Assembly (NCBI GenBank): GCA_963691815.1
Contig: OY829645.1
Coordinates: 13,445,556 to 13,509,555 of the forward strand
Length of the DNA: 64,000 nt
Direction: 5' to 3'
Origin: Echiichthys vipera
Taxonomy: Eukaryota; Chordata; Actinopteri; Perciformes; Trachinidae
Position 1 is the first letter of the stretch. Every line of letters starts with the position of its first letter. Both the position numbers and the translations under genes were made by a program. Below the pieces are notes generated by a model that worked only from the letters and a program-made list of their open reading frames with translations, was not told the origin of the DNA and did not search any database. Below are positions 1 through 11,100 of this stretch, one piece after another.

Positions 1-180
1 AATAAAGGCCTCAAGAAGAATATATTAGTATTAGAGGATATATTAGTACCAAACCACTGGCTTTCTGGATACTAATGTAACACAAGAAGTTGACACAGAC
101 CACCACCTCCTCCTTCTTTCCTCATCCGTCTTTTATTTGTCACTCATCATATCGATGTCCTCTCGTCTTGATTCAATCAG

Positions 181-3100
181 AAACTCCAGTTTGTTCTGTC
201 GGACGGCTCCAGTCCTGAGGCGGCCCTGTCCAAAAAGATCTTGTCTCCTGAGGAGCTAAACCAGCAGCTGGAGAGACTCCTCCTGGAGGACATGGCCAGC
301 GATGAGCAGATCTTTGACTGGGTCGAGGTATGAGAAGTGACACGTGTGCACTTTTTTCCAAGAAAAAAACATCAAACAGCACATAAATTCAGAGGGCAGT
401 CATTTATGAGTTGCAAAACTGTAGCACAGCTCTGTTTCATTTTCAGTCTGTAATGTGCAGAAATAGTGCAGTGCCCAGTCAGGGTGGGCCGTTTGCTTGG
501 CCCCCAGAAGTACACTGTTCTAGAAAACGGCTTATCCAATCGACTTCACACTTGACACTGCACTCATTTGGGTACTCACCTGCCAAGTGTGAAGTTGTCT
601 GGCTGAACAGTTCTTGAGATATGTGAATGACAGTCATACATACAGACATACAGAGATTCCTTTCTTTATGGTTAGATGATGCTACTACAGCACCACCTAC
701 TGGCCAAATAAAAGCAAATTTGTCAGGCATCATATCTACACGTCCACCAAATGTGGATGCAACTGCACAAAGTGTTGAAGAGATTTGACATTTGTATGCC
801 TCCTTCAAAGTCTACTACTAACTAACTACATATATTATGTAAGTCGGGACGGTTGCATGTAAACTGCAACTGGACTGGGTGGCAGAGTAACTGCAAGGTC
901 ACAATTCTAGTTTGTAATATAAGTAGGGCTGGGACTTTAACGCGTTAATTACGATTAATTAATTTAATTAATTAATTACAGAAAAAATAATGCGACAAAA
1001 GAAATAACGCTATTAATCTCAATTTATTTTCGCACCCAGTGCAGAAAGTTGCTCACTGCACAAGTTCCCGCCCGGCCCGATATACTGACGCACAGGACAC
1101 ACCACAAGAGAAATTAAAGCGATTATGATGAGAAGCGAGAGGATGAGTTTTTTTAAAAAAAATTATTCCTTTTGACCTTAATAAAAAATGTATTGTTTAC
1201 TCACAAATTATATTCAGCACGTTCACTTACTTTTTTTTTAAAGACATTCTCTAAAAATAATAAATATCACCATGACACTTTTTAATGGACCCCATGAAAT
1301 AAAATAAAACTCAATTGTTCAAATATACATTTCAACCAATTCAGGCCTGAATGCAGCTTGGGTACGTTGTAGCCTCAAACAAATGGCTGCTTCGCCACGA
1401 CAAGGCAAAAGAGCCTCACACACCCACGCTGGAGAATGGCCGAAACAGGAGGAATAGAGGATCCACATGGAGGAGAATAAGACACACACTGCCGCCGACC
1501 GTGGCTCGGCTTCGTTGTCCGCAGCTCCACACACGCTTTCACACAGGCTCTGCTGTGGGGGTCGCGAGCCGCTAGCCGGCTAGCTGTCCACTCAAACAGA
1601 CAGTAACTTCACCGCAAAGTCTTCCAAAGCGACCTGGTTGAACACATCCACGACCCTGGTGACAGACATTCACTCGACAGTCTCTTTTCCTTCACTCTTC
1701 ACACCGAGATTCCAGGCTTCGTCCTCCTCTCCTCTCGCACCTTTTAAAAAAAAAATACATTCACAAACATTTGTGTCTATTTCTTGATGTACTTTCAGTG
1801 ATAGTTACAGACATTTATAAACAAAAAATAATTAACATATTAAATGCATAGTTCAATACACCAATAACATTACCCAGTATTTATTTTTGTTAATTTTTTT
1901 AATGATTGCTTTTAACTTTAAATTACATTTATAAACCATGAACTTAGACTTTAATAAATCTTAACTGCTATGTATTATGCAGTTAACGTATTTATTTAAA
2001 CAAATGCCCTTTTTATTCTTTATAAATTTCCACCGGGCTACATAAGAAACGACCAAGTGGAAAAATGGAGCACAGTTTGTGCAAATTGTGCAAGAAAGAA
2101 AAAGGAAAGTTTGGGGTCCCCTGCTAGAGCTGCTGCCCCTGCGACCCGATCCCGGATAAGTGGTTGAAGATATGTGAGTGAGTGAGAATTCGCCTCCAAC
2201 CGGAGCTCTTCAGCCTCCGCTCCCACCCCAATGCCGAACATGCTGCAGCTAACGTTAGCAGGAGGTTGTTGTCATTAGTTGATGGATCATTTTTGTTTCT
2301 GTGTTTTTGAGAACATGGAAGAAAAAGCCCTCTATGTGAAACTGTTTATTTTATGTCAAGGATATTCTAAATATTTTTGCAATGTTAGGTTTCCACCTTT
2401 CTTACTCTATTCAGCACTGTTTTATTTTTTATAAACCAAAACAAAAGTGTGTGACATAAAAGTTTACAAAACGTTAGTGCTCACTGATAAAAATAAACAC
2501 ATTTTGTTGCGATTAATTACAAAGCCTCTATTTAATTAGATTCATTTTTTCAATCCTGTCCCACCACTAAATATATGCCTTAGACCCACAGAATCCAGGA
2601 AGAAATTGTTGTTGAATTTTGTTTCCGAGGCGTAAAGTTCAAAAGTTACAGGTCATGACGTAAAGTTCATTGTTATAGCGCCACCATCTGAACAAATTGC
2701 ACCAAATTCAACAATGCATTGCAAAGGGTTTCCAGCAATTGTGAAGTAGATCGGACAAATGGTTCTCAGGATGTCGGAAGGACACACACACACACACACA
2801 CACAGATTCCTTGCTGTACAGTGGTTAGATAACTGCAGAGACATATTTACATGTTGTGTGTTTTGTCCTCCTTCTCTGTGCTCCATTTCCCAGGCAACCT
2901 TAGATGACTCTCAGATGAGCTCGTCTCCCTTCCTGAGGGCTTTGATGACAGCTGTGTGTAAGGCAGCAGTGAAAGGTAAGCACTACACCACCTGGAGGAG
3001 AAAGCCATCTATTCTGCTAAAAATCGCTGCCTGATTGCAATATTTACTCTCTGCCAAACACGGCTCAGCGTGCTCTCACTCTGCTTCCTGCTTTACCCAA

Positions 3101-4324
3101 CAGATGATAACACCAACTGTCGGGTGGACACGGCCATCATCCAGAGGAGATTGCCTGTATTACTCAAGTACCTTAACTCAGACACTGAGCGACAGCTGCA
3201 AGCACTTTATGCACTTCAGGCGCTGATCGTCACCCTCGATCAGCCTCCAAGTAAGTGCTGCATCTTAGCTTCATTATGAGGAGGCGGCAGGTGTAAACCT
3301 TAAGAATTATTTATTATTTCTTATCAGAGAAGATTAAATTGTGGTCCCAAGCGATTCCTTAGTCATGTTTATACTAATATTATAGGCAATATTGTTCTGA
3401 AGCTATTGATCGTATCACATGATCTTCATCAGCGGATGGAGTTTGCCCAGTTGTCATGAAATTGTAGATTTGCATTTTTTTTCTGAGCACTTTGAGGATT
3501 TCCTGTCAATTTTGAATTCAAATTGTATTCATTCAAAGTTAATTCATTCTTGACCTTGGAAACAGTAATTTACTGTTTGTACGGTCAATAACTACAAGGA
3601 GATTCTGCACCTGCGTCGTAATGATGGTCTGCCCTTACGCCACCTTTGTTTATTGTGGTGGCTGGTAAAAAGAAGTAACCACTGTAACATTTTCAAATTT
3701 CTCACCACACCAGAAAAAAAAACAGAAAGTCATACTCTGCCACTTTTACTACTACTACTACTACTACTACTGGCAATAGGAAACAAGTCTGTCAACTATT
3801 TTTTTTGCAGTTTCCCACATTTAAAACCCAACATATAAATGCTAATTTTGAATGCGAGTAGTATGAAACCACATAACATCAACACGTTGGACCACGACCT
3901 GCGGCCCTTTGTTGCATGCTACATGTTCCAAGTCAAATAGCCTCTGGAAATGCACTTCTTTTTTAATCTGATGTAGAACAGTTGTCAACAACTCCCAGAG
4001 GGCATTTTCTCAATGAGAAGAAGCATCTTCTCCACCAGGATGCGTCTAATGGAACTTTTCAATTAACTGGAATACAGATGTTACTGCAGCAGCACAGAAA
4101 GTTGTGTTTTAAAAAGATGACTGATGTGTGTTTGTCTTGCAGACCTTCTCCGGATGTTCTTTGACTGTCTGTATGATGAGGACGTCATCTCTGAGGACGC
4201 GTTCTACAAGTGGGAGACGAGCAAAGACCCTGCCGAGCAGCAGGGTAAGGGTGTGGCCCTCAAGTCGGTTACGGCCTTCTTCACCTGGCTGCGGGAGGCG
4301 GAGGAGGAGTCAGAAGATAATTGA
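181..4324 (+). CDS. eif4g3: eIF4G3 C-terminal exons (partial gene, 5' part outside window)
   Basis: Four exons splice in frame: 181-327, 2894-2975, 3104-3250 and 4143-4324 (TGA at 4322-4324). Every junction has AG before and GT after. They encode about 186 residues ending REAEEESEDN. This is the W2 (AA-box/HEAT-like) domain at the end of eukaryotic initiation factor 4G, the scaffold that joins the cap-binding protein eIF4E, helicase eIF4A and eIF3; in mammals this end binds Mnk kinases, which phosphorylate eIF4E. Diagnostic stretches are QALYALQAL, LLRMFFDCLYDED, EDAFYKWE, SKDPAEQQGKGVALKSVTAF and TWLREAEEE. The combination DTAIIQRR, LLKYLNSDTE and a final ESEDN fits eIF4G3 better than eIF4G1, from remembered sequences. 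The N-terminal exons lie left of the window. A hAT-like element sits in the 328-2893 intron. Which teleost duplicate (a or b) it is cannot be told. Confidence 0.93.
924..2569. mobile_element. hAT-like nonautonomous DNA transposon in an eif4g3 intron
   Basis: The left end TAGGGCTGGGAC and the reverse complement of the right end (TAGTGGTGGGAC) form a short imperfect terminal inverted repeat. Both subterminal regions carry TTAATTACGATTAATT-like sequence. The flanks AATATAAG (916-923) and AATATATG (2570-2577) match at 6 of 8 positions, as expected for an aged 8-bp hAT target-site duplication. The interior includes a GC-richer segment (about 1370-1740) and a Rex3 tail, but no intact transposase frame. 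Confidence 0.6.
2098..2175 (+). mobile_element. Rex3/RTE LINE 3'-end fragment
   Basis: The segment GGGGTCCCCTGC...GCTGCTGCCCCTGCGACCCGATCCCGGATAAG repeats, with few differences, the 3' end of the larger Rex3-like element at 12733-12784 (GGTCCCCTGCTTAAGCTGCTG onward). It is a minimal 5'-truncated copy lying inside the hAT-like element. Confidence 0.65.
2784..2805. repeat. (CA)n microsatellite with flanking dispersed repeat
   Basis: A short CA run is followed by AGATTCCTTGCTGTACAGTG and GTTAGATA. A similar arrangement (ACATA repeats, AGATTCCTTTCTTTATGG, TTAGATGA) occurs at 640-680. Both look like tails of one old dispersed repeat family. Confidence 0.4.
3751..3772. repeat. (CTA)n trinucleotide repeat
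   Basis: About seven ACT/CTA units lie in the third eif4g3 intron of the window. The surrounding intron (3251-4142) shows no other recognisable feature. Confidence 0.5.
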
Positions 4325-5130
4325 TGAGGGAGACCCCCAAGGGGGATTCGACATAGTAGAACTGCAACCTTACAGCAGAACAAACATTCACGATGGATTT
4401 ATGGGGAGGACGACATGTTTTACGGCTGGAATTTTTTTCTGCGGTACGGTTCTGAAATATGCCGCCATTTTGAGTTTGGATTCCAACGGCGCAAGCACTA
4501 AATACCTGTATTATACATAGAAAATATTTTTGTTTTAAATTTAAATTTTGTTTAAAATTTTTTGTTACTTTTTAAGAAGAGACTTAAAAGATACATAGGT
4601 TCTGGACTCTTTAATTTATTATTTTTTTAAGGACTGCAAATTTGAAAGTTATTTAACGTTTGCAGATGCTCACAAATGAGAACAAAACCAGAAATAACAA
4701 TATAATTATAATAACAAAATAATAATTGTGAAATAAATAGCCTCCCTGGATTCCACATTGTTTGGTTTAAAACAGGGTAAAACTAAATATTTTGAGATGA
4801 AGGGGAAGCGGAGATAAAAAATTAAAAAAAAGAGTGGATGCACAGAAACTACATTGTCAGTGTATGACGTTTTGTGGTCAAAGGTTATCTCCTAATAACC
4901 AGGAAGGGTTTCCCTCAGCCTGGGCTTGCTCTACGTTGATATGTACATATACCTCATGAGAGGTGCAGGTATGCAGTCAAGACAAACGCAGACGAACAAA
5001 CCGGATACATTCAAACGAAATGAGCAAAAATGCAACATTAAAAAGCCAATGGCCAGGTTTGCTGAACATGACATGCTTGTAATACTTCAGACCTACAGAG
5101 CAGATTAAAGCTTGTAAATACATTAAAGAC
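4325..5130 (+). other. eif4g3: putative eif4g3 3' UTR
   Basis: AT-rich sequence follows the stop codon with no long reading frame. Candidate polyadenylation signals on the plus strand are AATAAA at 4732-4737, ATTAAA at 5104-5109 and ATTAAA at 5122-5127. The end point is inferred; the first signal alone would give a UTR of about 430 bases. Confidence 0.45.
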
Positions 5131-5649
5131 AAAAAGGTATTTAAAAAAGCTGATTGTCATGATTTGTTCTTTTGCTGTTTGGAGGTGCGTGCGTGTGTGC
5201 ATGTGTGTGTTTGTGTGAGTGAGACGGTGCAGTATTTGCCATACAACTTGATAAAATCTGCATAGGACGCATGAGAATGGAAGATCCTCAATGAGGGAAC
5301 AATGTCCGGGTCACAGGAGGAAAGAGGTTGCCAAAAGTTAGTATACTGAAAAGTGCCCTATGAGCCACTGATTTTCTCTGCTTAGTCATGAAAGCATTAA
5401 CATTTGTTTTAAATAACTCAATTCATGACTTGGCTTTGAGATAATTGTTTGTATTTGACCACTTTTTAGGTCAGCGAAGGCCCTGTTGAAATGGAAATGT
5501 TTTTTTATTATCAACACCAATGAATTGGCTTATTGGAAGCTTTATCATATTCTAAAAGTCCCCAAACGTCGCACAAAATTCAAGAGAATTTACGCATTTA
5601 ATTGTTTTCAGAAATGGGTGTGGAAAATTGACTCGCTAGCGCCCCCTAG

Positions 5650-8600
5650 AATTCAATTCAATTTCAATTTTATTTATAGTGTCAAATCATAACAAAAGTT
5701 ATCTCAGGACACTTTACAGAGTAGGTAAAGACCACACTCAATGACTTATTTATGATTTACATAGACCCAACAATTCCTCTGTAGAGTACAGTGGCAACGA
5801 AAACCTTCCCTTTAACAGGCAGGAACGTCAGACAGACCCAGCTCTGTGGAGGACGGCCATCTGTCTTGACCGGTTGGGGAGGAAGAAAAGGAGAGAGAAA
5901 GAGAGAAAAGACACACAGATGGACAGAGAGAGACAGACAGACACACTTCCAGAGATGCAAGCAAAGCCTAACAGTAACTATAATATTTATAGTAATGTGA
6001 ATATAACGTATATGTTAAGGCAGTTAATACAACAGAATAGTAGAAACAAGCACAGCTAAGGTGACAGAATATGAAAATGATAATAATTATGGTGGCAAAC
6101 ATGATCAATGATGAGTAGTGGCAATAGCAGCTACGATACAGCTACAAATTTTATAGTTTATTAAACTAGTGATAGTATATATGAGTAACAGTGATAATAG
6201 CAGCAGGAAGCGTCATGTAGGACCACGGCAGCAAGCACCACCACGATCAGCAGAGACCTGCGAGACGACAAAGCACAAACAGCTCCGGGGAAGAAGCTGA
6301 ATCAGTAACATGCATTGATGAGACATAAATGATACAGGCAGAGAGGAGAGAAGCTCAGAGTATCAGGAAAAGTATTATCCCCCGGCAGACTAGGCCTATA
6401 GCAGCATCATTAAGCAGAACAAAATCAGCTTAAAAATGACAACATTGCTAAGGGCTCGTAAGCCCTAGCTGTAAGCTTTATCAAAAAGTAAAGTTTTTAG
6501 TTTACTCTTAATTATGGGGACAGTGTCTGCCTCCCGAATAACATTTGGGAATTTGTTCCACAGGAGAGGAGCTTGGTAGCTGAAGGCTCTGCCTCCCATT
6601 CTACTTTTGGAGACTCTAGGAACGACGAGTAGCCCTGCATTCTCAGAGCGCAGAGATCTAGTTGGGTGATACGGTACTATGAGCTCTTTAAGATACGACG
6701 GAGCCTGACCAATAAGAGCTTTGTACGTAAGGAGAAGGATTTTAAATTCTATTCTAGATTTTACAGGTAGCCAGTGCAAAGAAGTTAATACAGGAGAAAT
6801 ATGTTCTCTTCTGTTTGTTTTAGTTAGCACACGAGCTGCAGCATTTTGGACCAACTGCAGACTCTTAACAGACTTATTGGAGCAGCCTGATAATAAGGAA
6901 TTGCAATAGTCCAGCCTAGAAGTAACAAATGCATGGACTAGTTTCTCTGCATCTTTCTGAGACACAATGCTCCTAATTTTTGCAATATTACGCAGGTGAA
7001 AATATGCAGTCCTTGTTGTTAGTTTTATGTGAGAATCGAAGGACATATCCTGATCAAAAATAACACCCAGATTCCTTACTGTGGTGCTGGAGGACAACAC
7101 AACATCATCCAGAGTAACAATGTCTTTAGCTATTGAATTTCGGAGGCCTTTGGGGCCAAGTACAATAATTTCAGTTTTGTCTGAGTTTAACATCAGAAAA
7201 TTTCAGGTCATCCATCTTTTTATTTCCTTAATGTACATTTGAAGTTTATCTAACTGATCGGTTTCTTCTGGTTTGATCGGCAAATATAATTGTGTATCAT
7301 CAGCATAACAATGAAAGTTAATGGAGTGCTTCCTTATAATATTTCCTAAGGGAAGCATATATAAGGTGAAAAGAATCGGTCCAAGGACAGAACCCTGTGG
7401 GACTCCGTGACTAACTTAAGTGAACATGGAGGATTTGTCATTAACATGTACAAACTGAGATCTATCTGATAAATATGACTTAAACCAGCTCAGTGCGGTT
7501 CCTTTAATGCCGATCAGATGCTCTAGTCTGTGTAGCAGGATGTGATGGTCAATAGTGTCGAAGGCAGCACTAAGATCTAGTAAAACAAGTACAGAGACAA
7601 GTCCTTTGTCTGAAGCTATTAGAAGGTCGTTAGTAATTTTCACCAGTGCTGTCTCAGTGCTATGATTTGCTCTAAATCCTGACTGGAAATCCTCAAATAA
7701 CTCATTATTATGTAAAAAGTCACACAACTGATTGGCAACTAATTTCTCGAGGATCTTAGAGAGAAAAGTAAGGTTAGATATAGGTCTATAGTTGGCTAGT
7801 ACCTCAGGATCCAGACTGGGCTTTTTAAGAAGAGGTTTAATTACAGCTACTTTAAAAGACATTGGTACATAACCTGCTGATAAAGACATGTTAATCATAT
7901 CTAATACAGGAGTGCTAATTAAAGGTAACACTTCTTTAAGTAACCTAGTTGGAATAGAGTCTAGGAGACAAGTAGAAGGTTTTGATGCTGAAATAGTAGA
8001 GTTTAATTTGTTAAGGTCGACTGTAGAAAAGCAGTCCAAGAATATATCAGGTCGTACAGTTTGTAAGGTTCCTGGGTTCGATGAAAGATTGGTGCCAAGC
8101 GAGTTGATTTTGTCTCTAATAGTTATAATTTTGTCATTATAGAAGGTCATGAAGTCGTTACTGCTGAGGGTTATAGGAATAAATGACTCAATAGAGCTAT
8201 GGCTCTCTGTCAGCCTGGCTACAGTGCTGAAAAGAAATCTAGGATTGTTCTTATTCTCCTCTATTAAAGATGAGTAATATGCTGCTCTGGCATTACGGAG
8301 GTCCTTCCTATAGGTTTTAAGACTTTCTTGCCAAACTAAGTGAGATTCCTCCAGTTTAGTGGAACGCCATTTACTTTCCAACTTTCGCGATATTTGTTTT
8401 AATTCACGGGTTTGTGAGTTATACCACGGAGCTAACTTCCTCTGTTTTATTATCTTCTTTTTTAAAGGAGCAACAGAGTCAAGTGTTGTTCTTAGAGAGC
8501 CTGCAACACTTTCAACAAGGTGATCAATTTCAGAGAAACTAACGTTAGTGCAAGAGTCTTGAATATTAGGATGAGGCATTAAAGTAAATGCAGATGGAAT

Positions 8601-9222
8601 CGCTTCCTTAAATTTAGTTATAGCACTATCAGATAAACATCTGGTGTAGACACTTTTACCCAGTGGTGAGTAGTCCTGTAATATGAATTCAAAAGCTATT
8701 AAATAATGGTCTGATAAAATAGGATTCTGTGGAAAGACTATTAAGTCATCAATTTCCACACCATAAACCAAAACAAGGTCGAGGGTGTGATTAAAACAGT
8801 GAGTAGGTTTATGTACACTCTGACTAAAACCAATCAAATCTAATAGAGAGATAAACGCAGTACTAAGGCTATTATTATCGCTGTCCACATGAATATTAAA
8901 ATCACCTACAATTATTACTTTGTCGGATTTAAGGACTAAATTTGACAGAAACTCTGAGAATTCGGACAGAAATTCAGAGTACGGACCAGGAGCACGGTAC
9001 ACTATAACAAATATAATTGGCTGCACAGTTTTCCAGGTTGAATGTGAAAGACTAAGAACAAGACTTTCAAATGAATTATAATTTAGTTTAGGTTTAGGGT
9101 TTATTAATAGGCCTGAATTATAAATAGCTGCAACGCCTCCTCCTCGACCACTGCCTCGAGAAATATGAGTATTAATATGACTGGGAGGAGTGGATTCATT
9201 TAGGCTAACAGAATAGAGCCCC
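5650..9222 (-). mobile_element. L2-clade LINE, 5'-truncated
   Basis: A minus-strand non-LTR retrotransposon. Its 3' end lies at about 5650-5760 and carries TTTATTTATAGTGTCAAATC and ACAAAAGTTATCTCAGGACA, a tail seen again at 32738-32862. The coding part runs from about 9215 down to 6465 (separate entry), leaving about 800 bases of 3' UTR. The coding similarity stops near 9222 inside the endonuclease, so the 5' end is truncated, as usual for target-primed insertion. Confidence 0.85.
6465..9215 (-). pseudogene. L2 LINE ORF2 remnant (endonuclease plus reverse transcriptase)
   Basis: One minus-strand reading frame runs from about 9215 to the stop at 6465 and is broken only by TAA near 7408 and TGA near 7206; no frameshift was found. 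In order it shows the end of an apurinic-type endonuclease (GDFNIHVD, THTLDLVLVYG-like and LSDHYLIAFEF) and a reverse transcriptase (ANYRPISNL, LLDLSAAFDTIDH, GVPQGSVLGPILF, CYADDTQLYLP). It ends with the thumb/C-terminal part (LGVIFDQDMSFDSHIK, RLDYCNSLLSG, SLHWLPVKSRIEFKILLLTY). The AADD-type catalytic box is present as YADD. These signatures fit the L2/CR1 group. The element probably copied itself by target-primed reverse transcription when active. The two stops and missing 5' end make it non-functional now. Confidence 0.85.
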
Positions 9223-9249
9223 TACTCCCAGAATGCTGAAAATGAATGA

Positions 9250-10330
9250 AAACCGGTAGGCATATATAACTCATCCAGGCGCACAAAACAGAAAGTAGCT
9301 ATAACTTGAGCAATAATTGTCCAATCGGCTCCAAATGTCTTAGGGTCAATGAGTGTCCAGTCCTGAACGCAACCACATTCCCATATTCACTCATAATCAT
9401 AGCGCCCCTACTGGTGACAGGAAGTGACATGTTTTATACTTTAAGGATCTCCTCCTTTAAATTTGATCTAATCAACTTCAAGCTCTGTCAGTAGAATCTT
9501 AAGACCTTTAGGATCAAATGTTTATTGCCATTTGCATGTCCATGAAACGCTATTGGCGTGTTGGTGCAGCAAAGTTCAGTGTTCCTGTCCAACAGGAAGT
9601 TGTTATAAATGGACCATAGATTGTCTGATCTTCCCCAAATATCTCATGCATCACAAGAGCCCCGCCCTGAACAAACCTAGATGACAACATTTTACTCACA
9701 TTGAGAGCCTCATAAGTCAAATCCTAAACTCAACGGGAAGTGGGCCTTTTTGGATTTTATGGCCATATTCCAACATTGGCAGGTGTCATTTTTCAAACTT
9801 AAACTCCTAGAGATTTAACATGATTGACCTCAAAACCGGCCAATATCATCTAAATAACTTTGTGGTCAAAGTTACCTCATATCGTTTCATTTTCAGGAGC
9901 GTGTGTCCGTAGCCCAGCTGCGAATATTGGTGTCACATGAAACAGGAAGTTGATGTAACTGTAGCATACATTGTTCAGTCTTTACCAGATTTCTGAGGAA
10001 TGACAGGCCCCCCCAGCCTGAACACACCAACAACTGAATATTAACTCACAGCCACAGCACCACCTGTTGGCAACAGGAAGTCAGTCTGATATGACAAACT
10101 TCATCACATTTACATCAAATTCTCAATGTGTGTTCTTCGTTTGATGTACAGCAAGGCAAAGCATGTTTGGTAGGTGCTCTCTAGTGCCACTCGGTGGATG
10201 CAGGAAGTAGGGCAAAAGTTTCCATACGTTGCCTGCAGACCCACGCCCTTCGTGCAGTGTTCACCGTTAGCAGAGACGCGAGTTCCCCCGATGTGCACCT
10301 GATGCAGGGGCCCGTTCATCCCTGCTTGCA
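9250..10330. repeat. old dispersed repeat field with recurring CAGGAAGT motif
   Basis: No gene is seen. Short related blocks recur, each with a phrase like CACCTGTTGGCAACAGGAAGT: near 9415 (GGTGACAGGAAGTGACATG), 9590 (CAACAGGAAGTTG), 9943 (GAAACAGGAAGTTG), 10070 (GGCAACAGGAAGTCAG) and 10200 (ATGCAGGAAGTAG). The pattern suggests a decayed repeat with internal units or nested copies. The family name is not known to me. Confidence 0.45.
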
Positions 10331-10901
10331 GCTTCAATTGTGATTGTTTTTGACTGATATTGCAGTTGATTATATATAACTCATGACATTGTAGGGAATG
10401 ATAATTGGCGCATCATTATTCTCATTTCCATTGAGAAATATGTTAAAATCTAAAATCTTTTTTCTATTGAGGATCTGTACCAAAGAAAGATTTTTATTCT
10501 TAAGTCTGCAGAATACGACTTGTAGGCCGGGACATCTCTGCAGCATCACATTATTTGGTCTTCTGAAACGTGCTTTTCCTTTAACAGATATTGCGTCCTT
10601 CTGCTATTTTGTAGTCCATTTTTGCGATGTTGATAAAATTGCAATTAATTGTTCAGCCCTGCCCAGACCTTAACATCAGTCAGACATTTTCACATCATCA
10701 TCTATAATTCATTGGTATCCTAAGACTCAATATTTCCTAGATTATTTGTGTTAAACTTGAATTATAGTTTCATCTATCATGTAAGTTATGGATATTGTGA
10801 TCTTTTATTATCGTTAAGATATTTACTTTCCACTTGAATAACTTGCAATATTTTTACAATATTCACAATGGACATTATAAGCACATTTTTCAACAAATAA
10901 G

Positions 10902-11070
10902 CAGGTTATTTATTTAATACCACCATATTCCCGCTTAACCACCGTCTCTTTAGGACAGGTCACAATCTCTTGTTCCACAGGGGCTCTGTGAGTGAGATTC
11001 CTCTGGTTTCCCACCGCACCCTCTTTAGGATCAATACGCTGTCTGAAAAGTGTTGCCTCTGTAGAACAGT
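10902..11070. repeat. dispersed repeat, copy related to 15552-15690
   Basis: It shares, in order, GCAGGTT, TACCACCA, GGGGCTCTGTGAG and a CTC-GTTTCCCAC block with 15552-15690. The family is unidentified. It abuts the Rex3-like LINE. Confidence 0.4.
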
Positions 11071-11100
11071 CAACTCTATAATTAGGATATAAATAAGATA

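Noticed and set aside
479..808. 109-residue minus-strand frame in the first eif4g3 intron
   Set aside because: The sequence resembles an old dispersed repeat and shows no family motif or splice context.
1319..1575. GC-rich overlapping frames on both strands that looked like a CpG-island first exon
   Set aside because: They lie within the hAT-like element and lead to no continuing exon.
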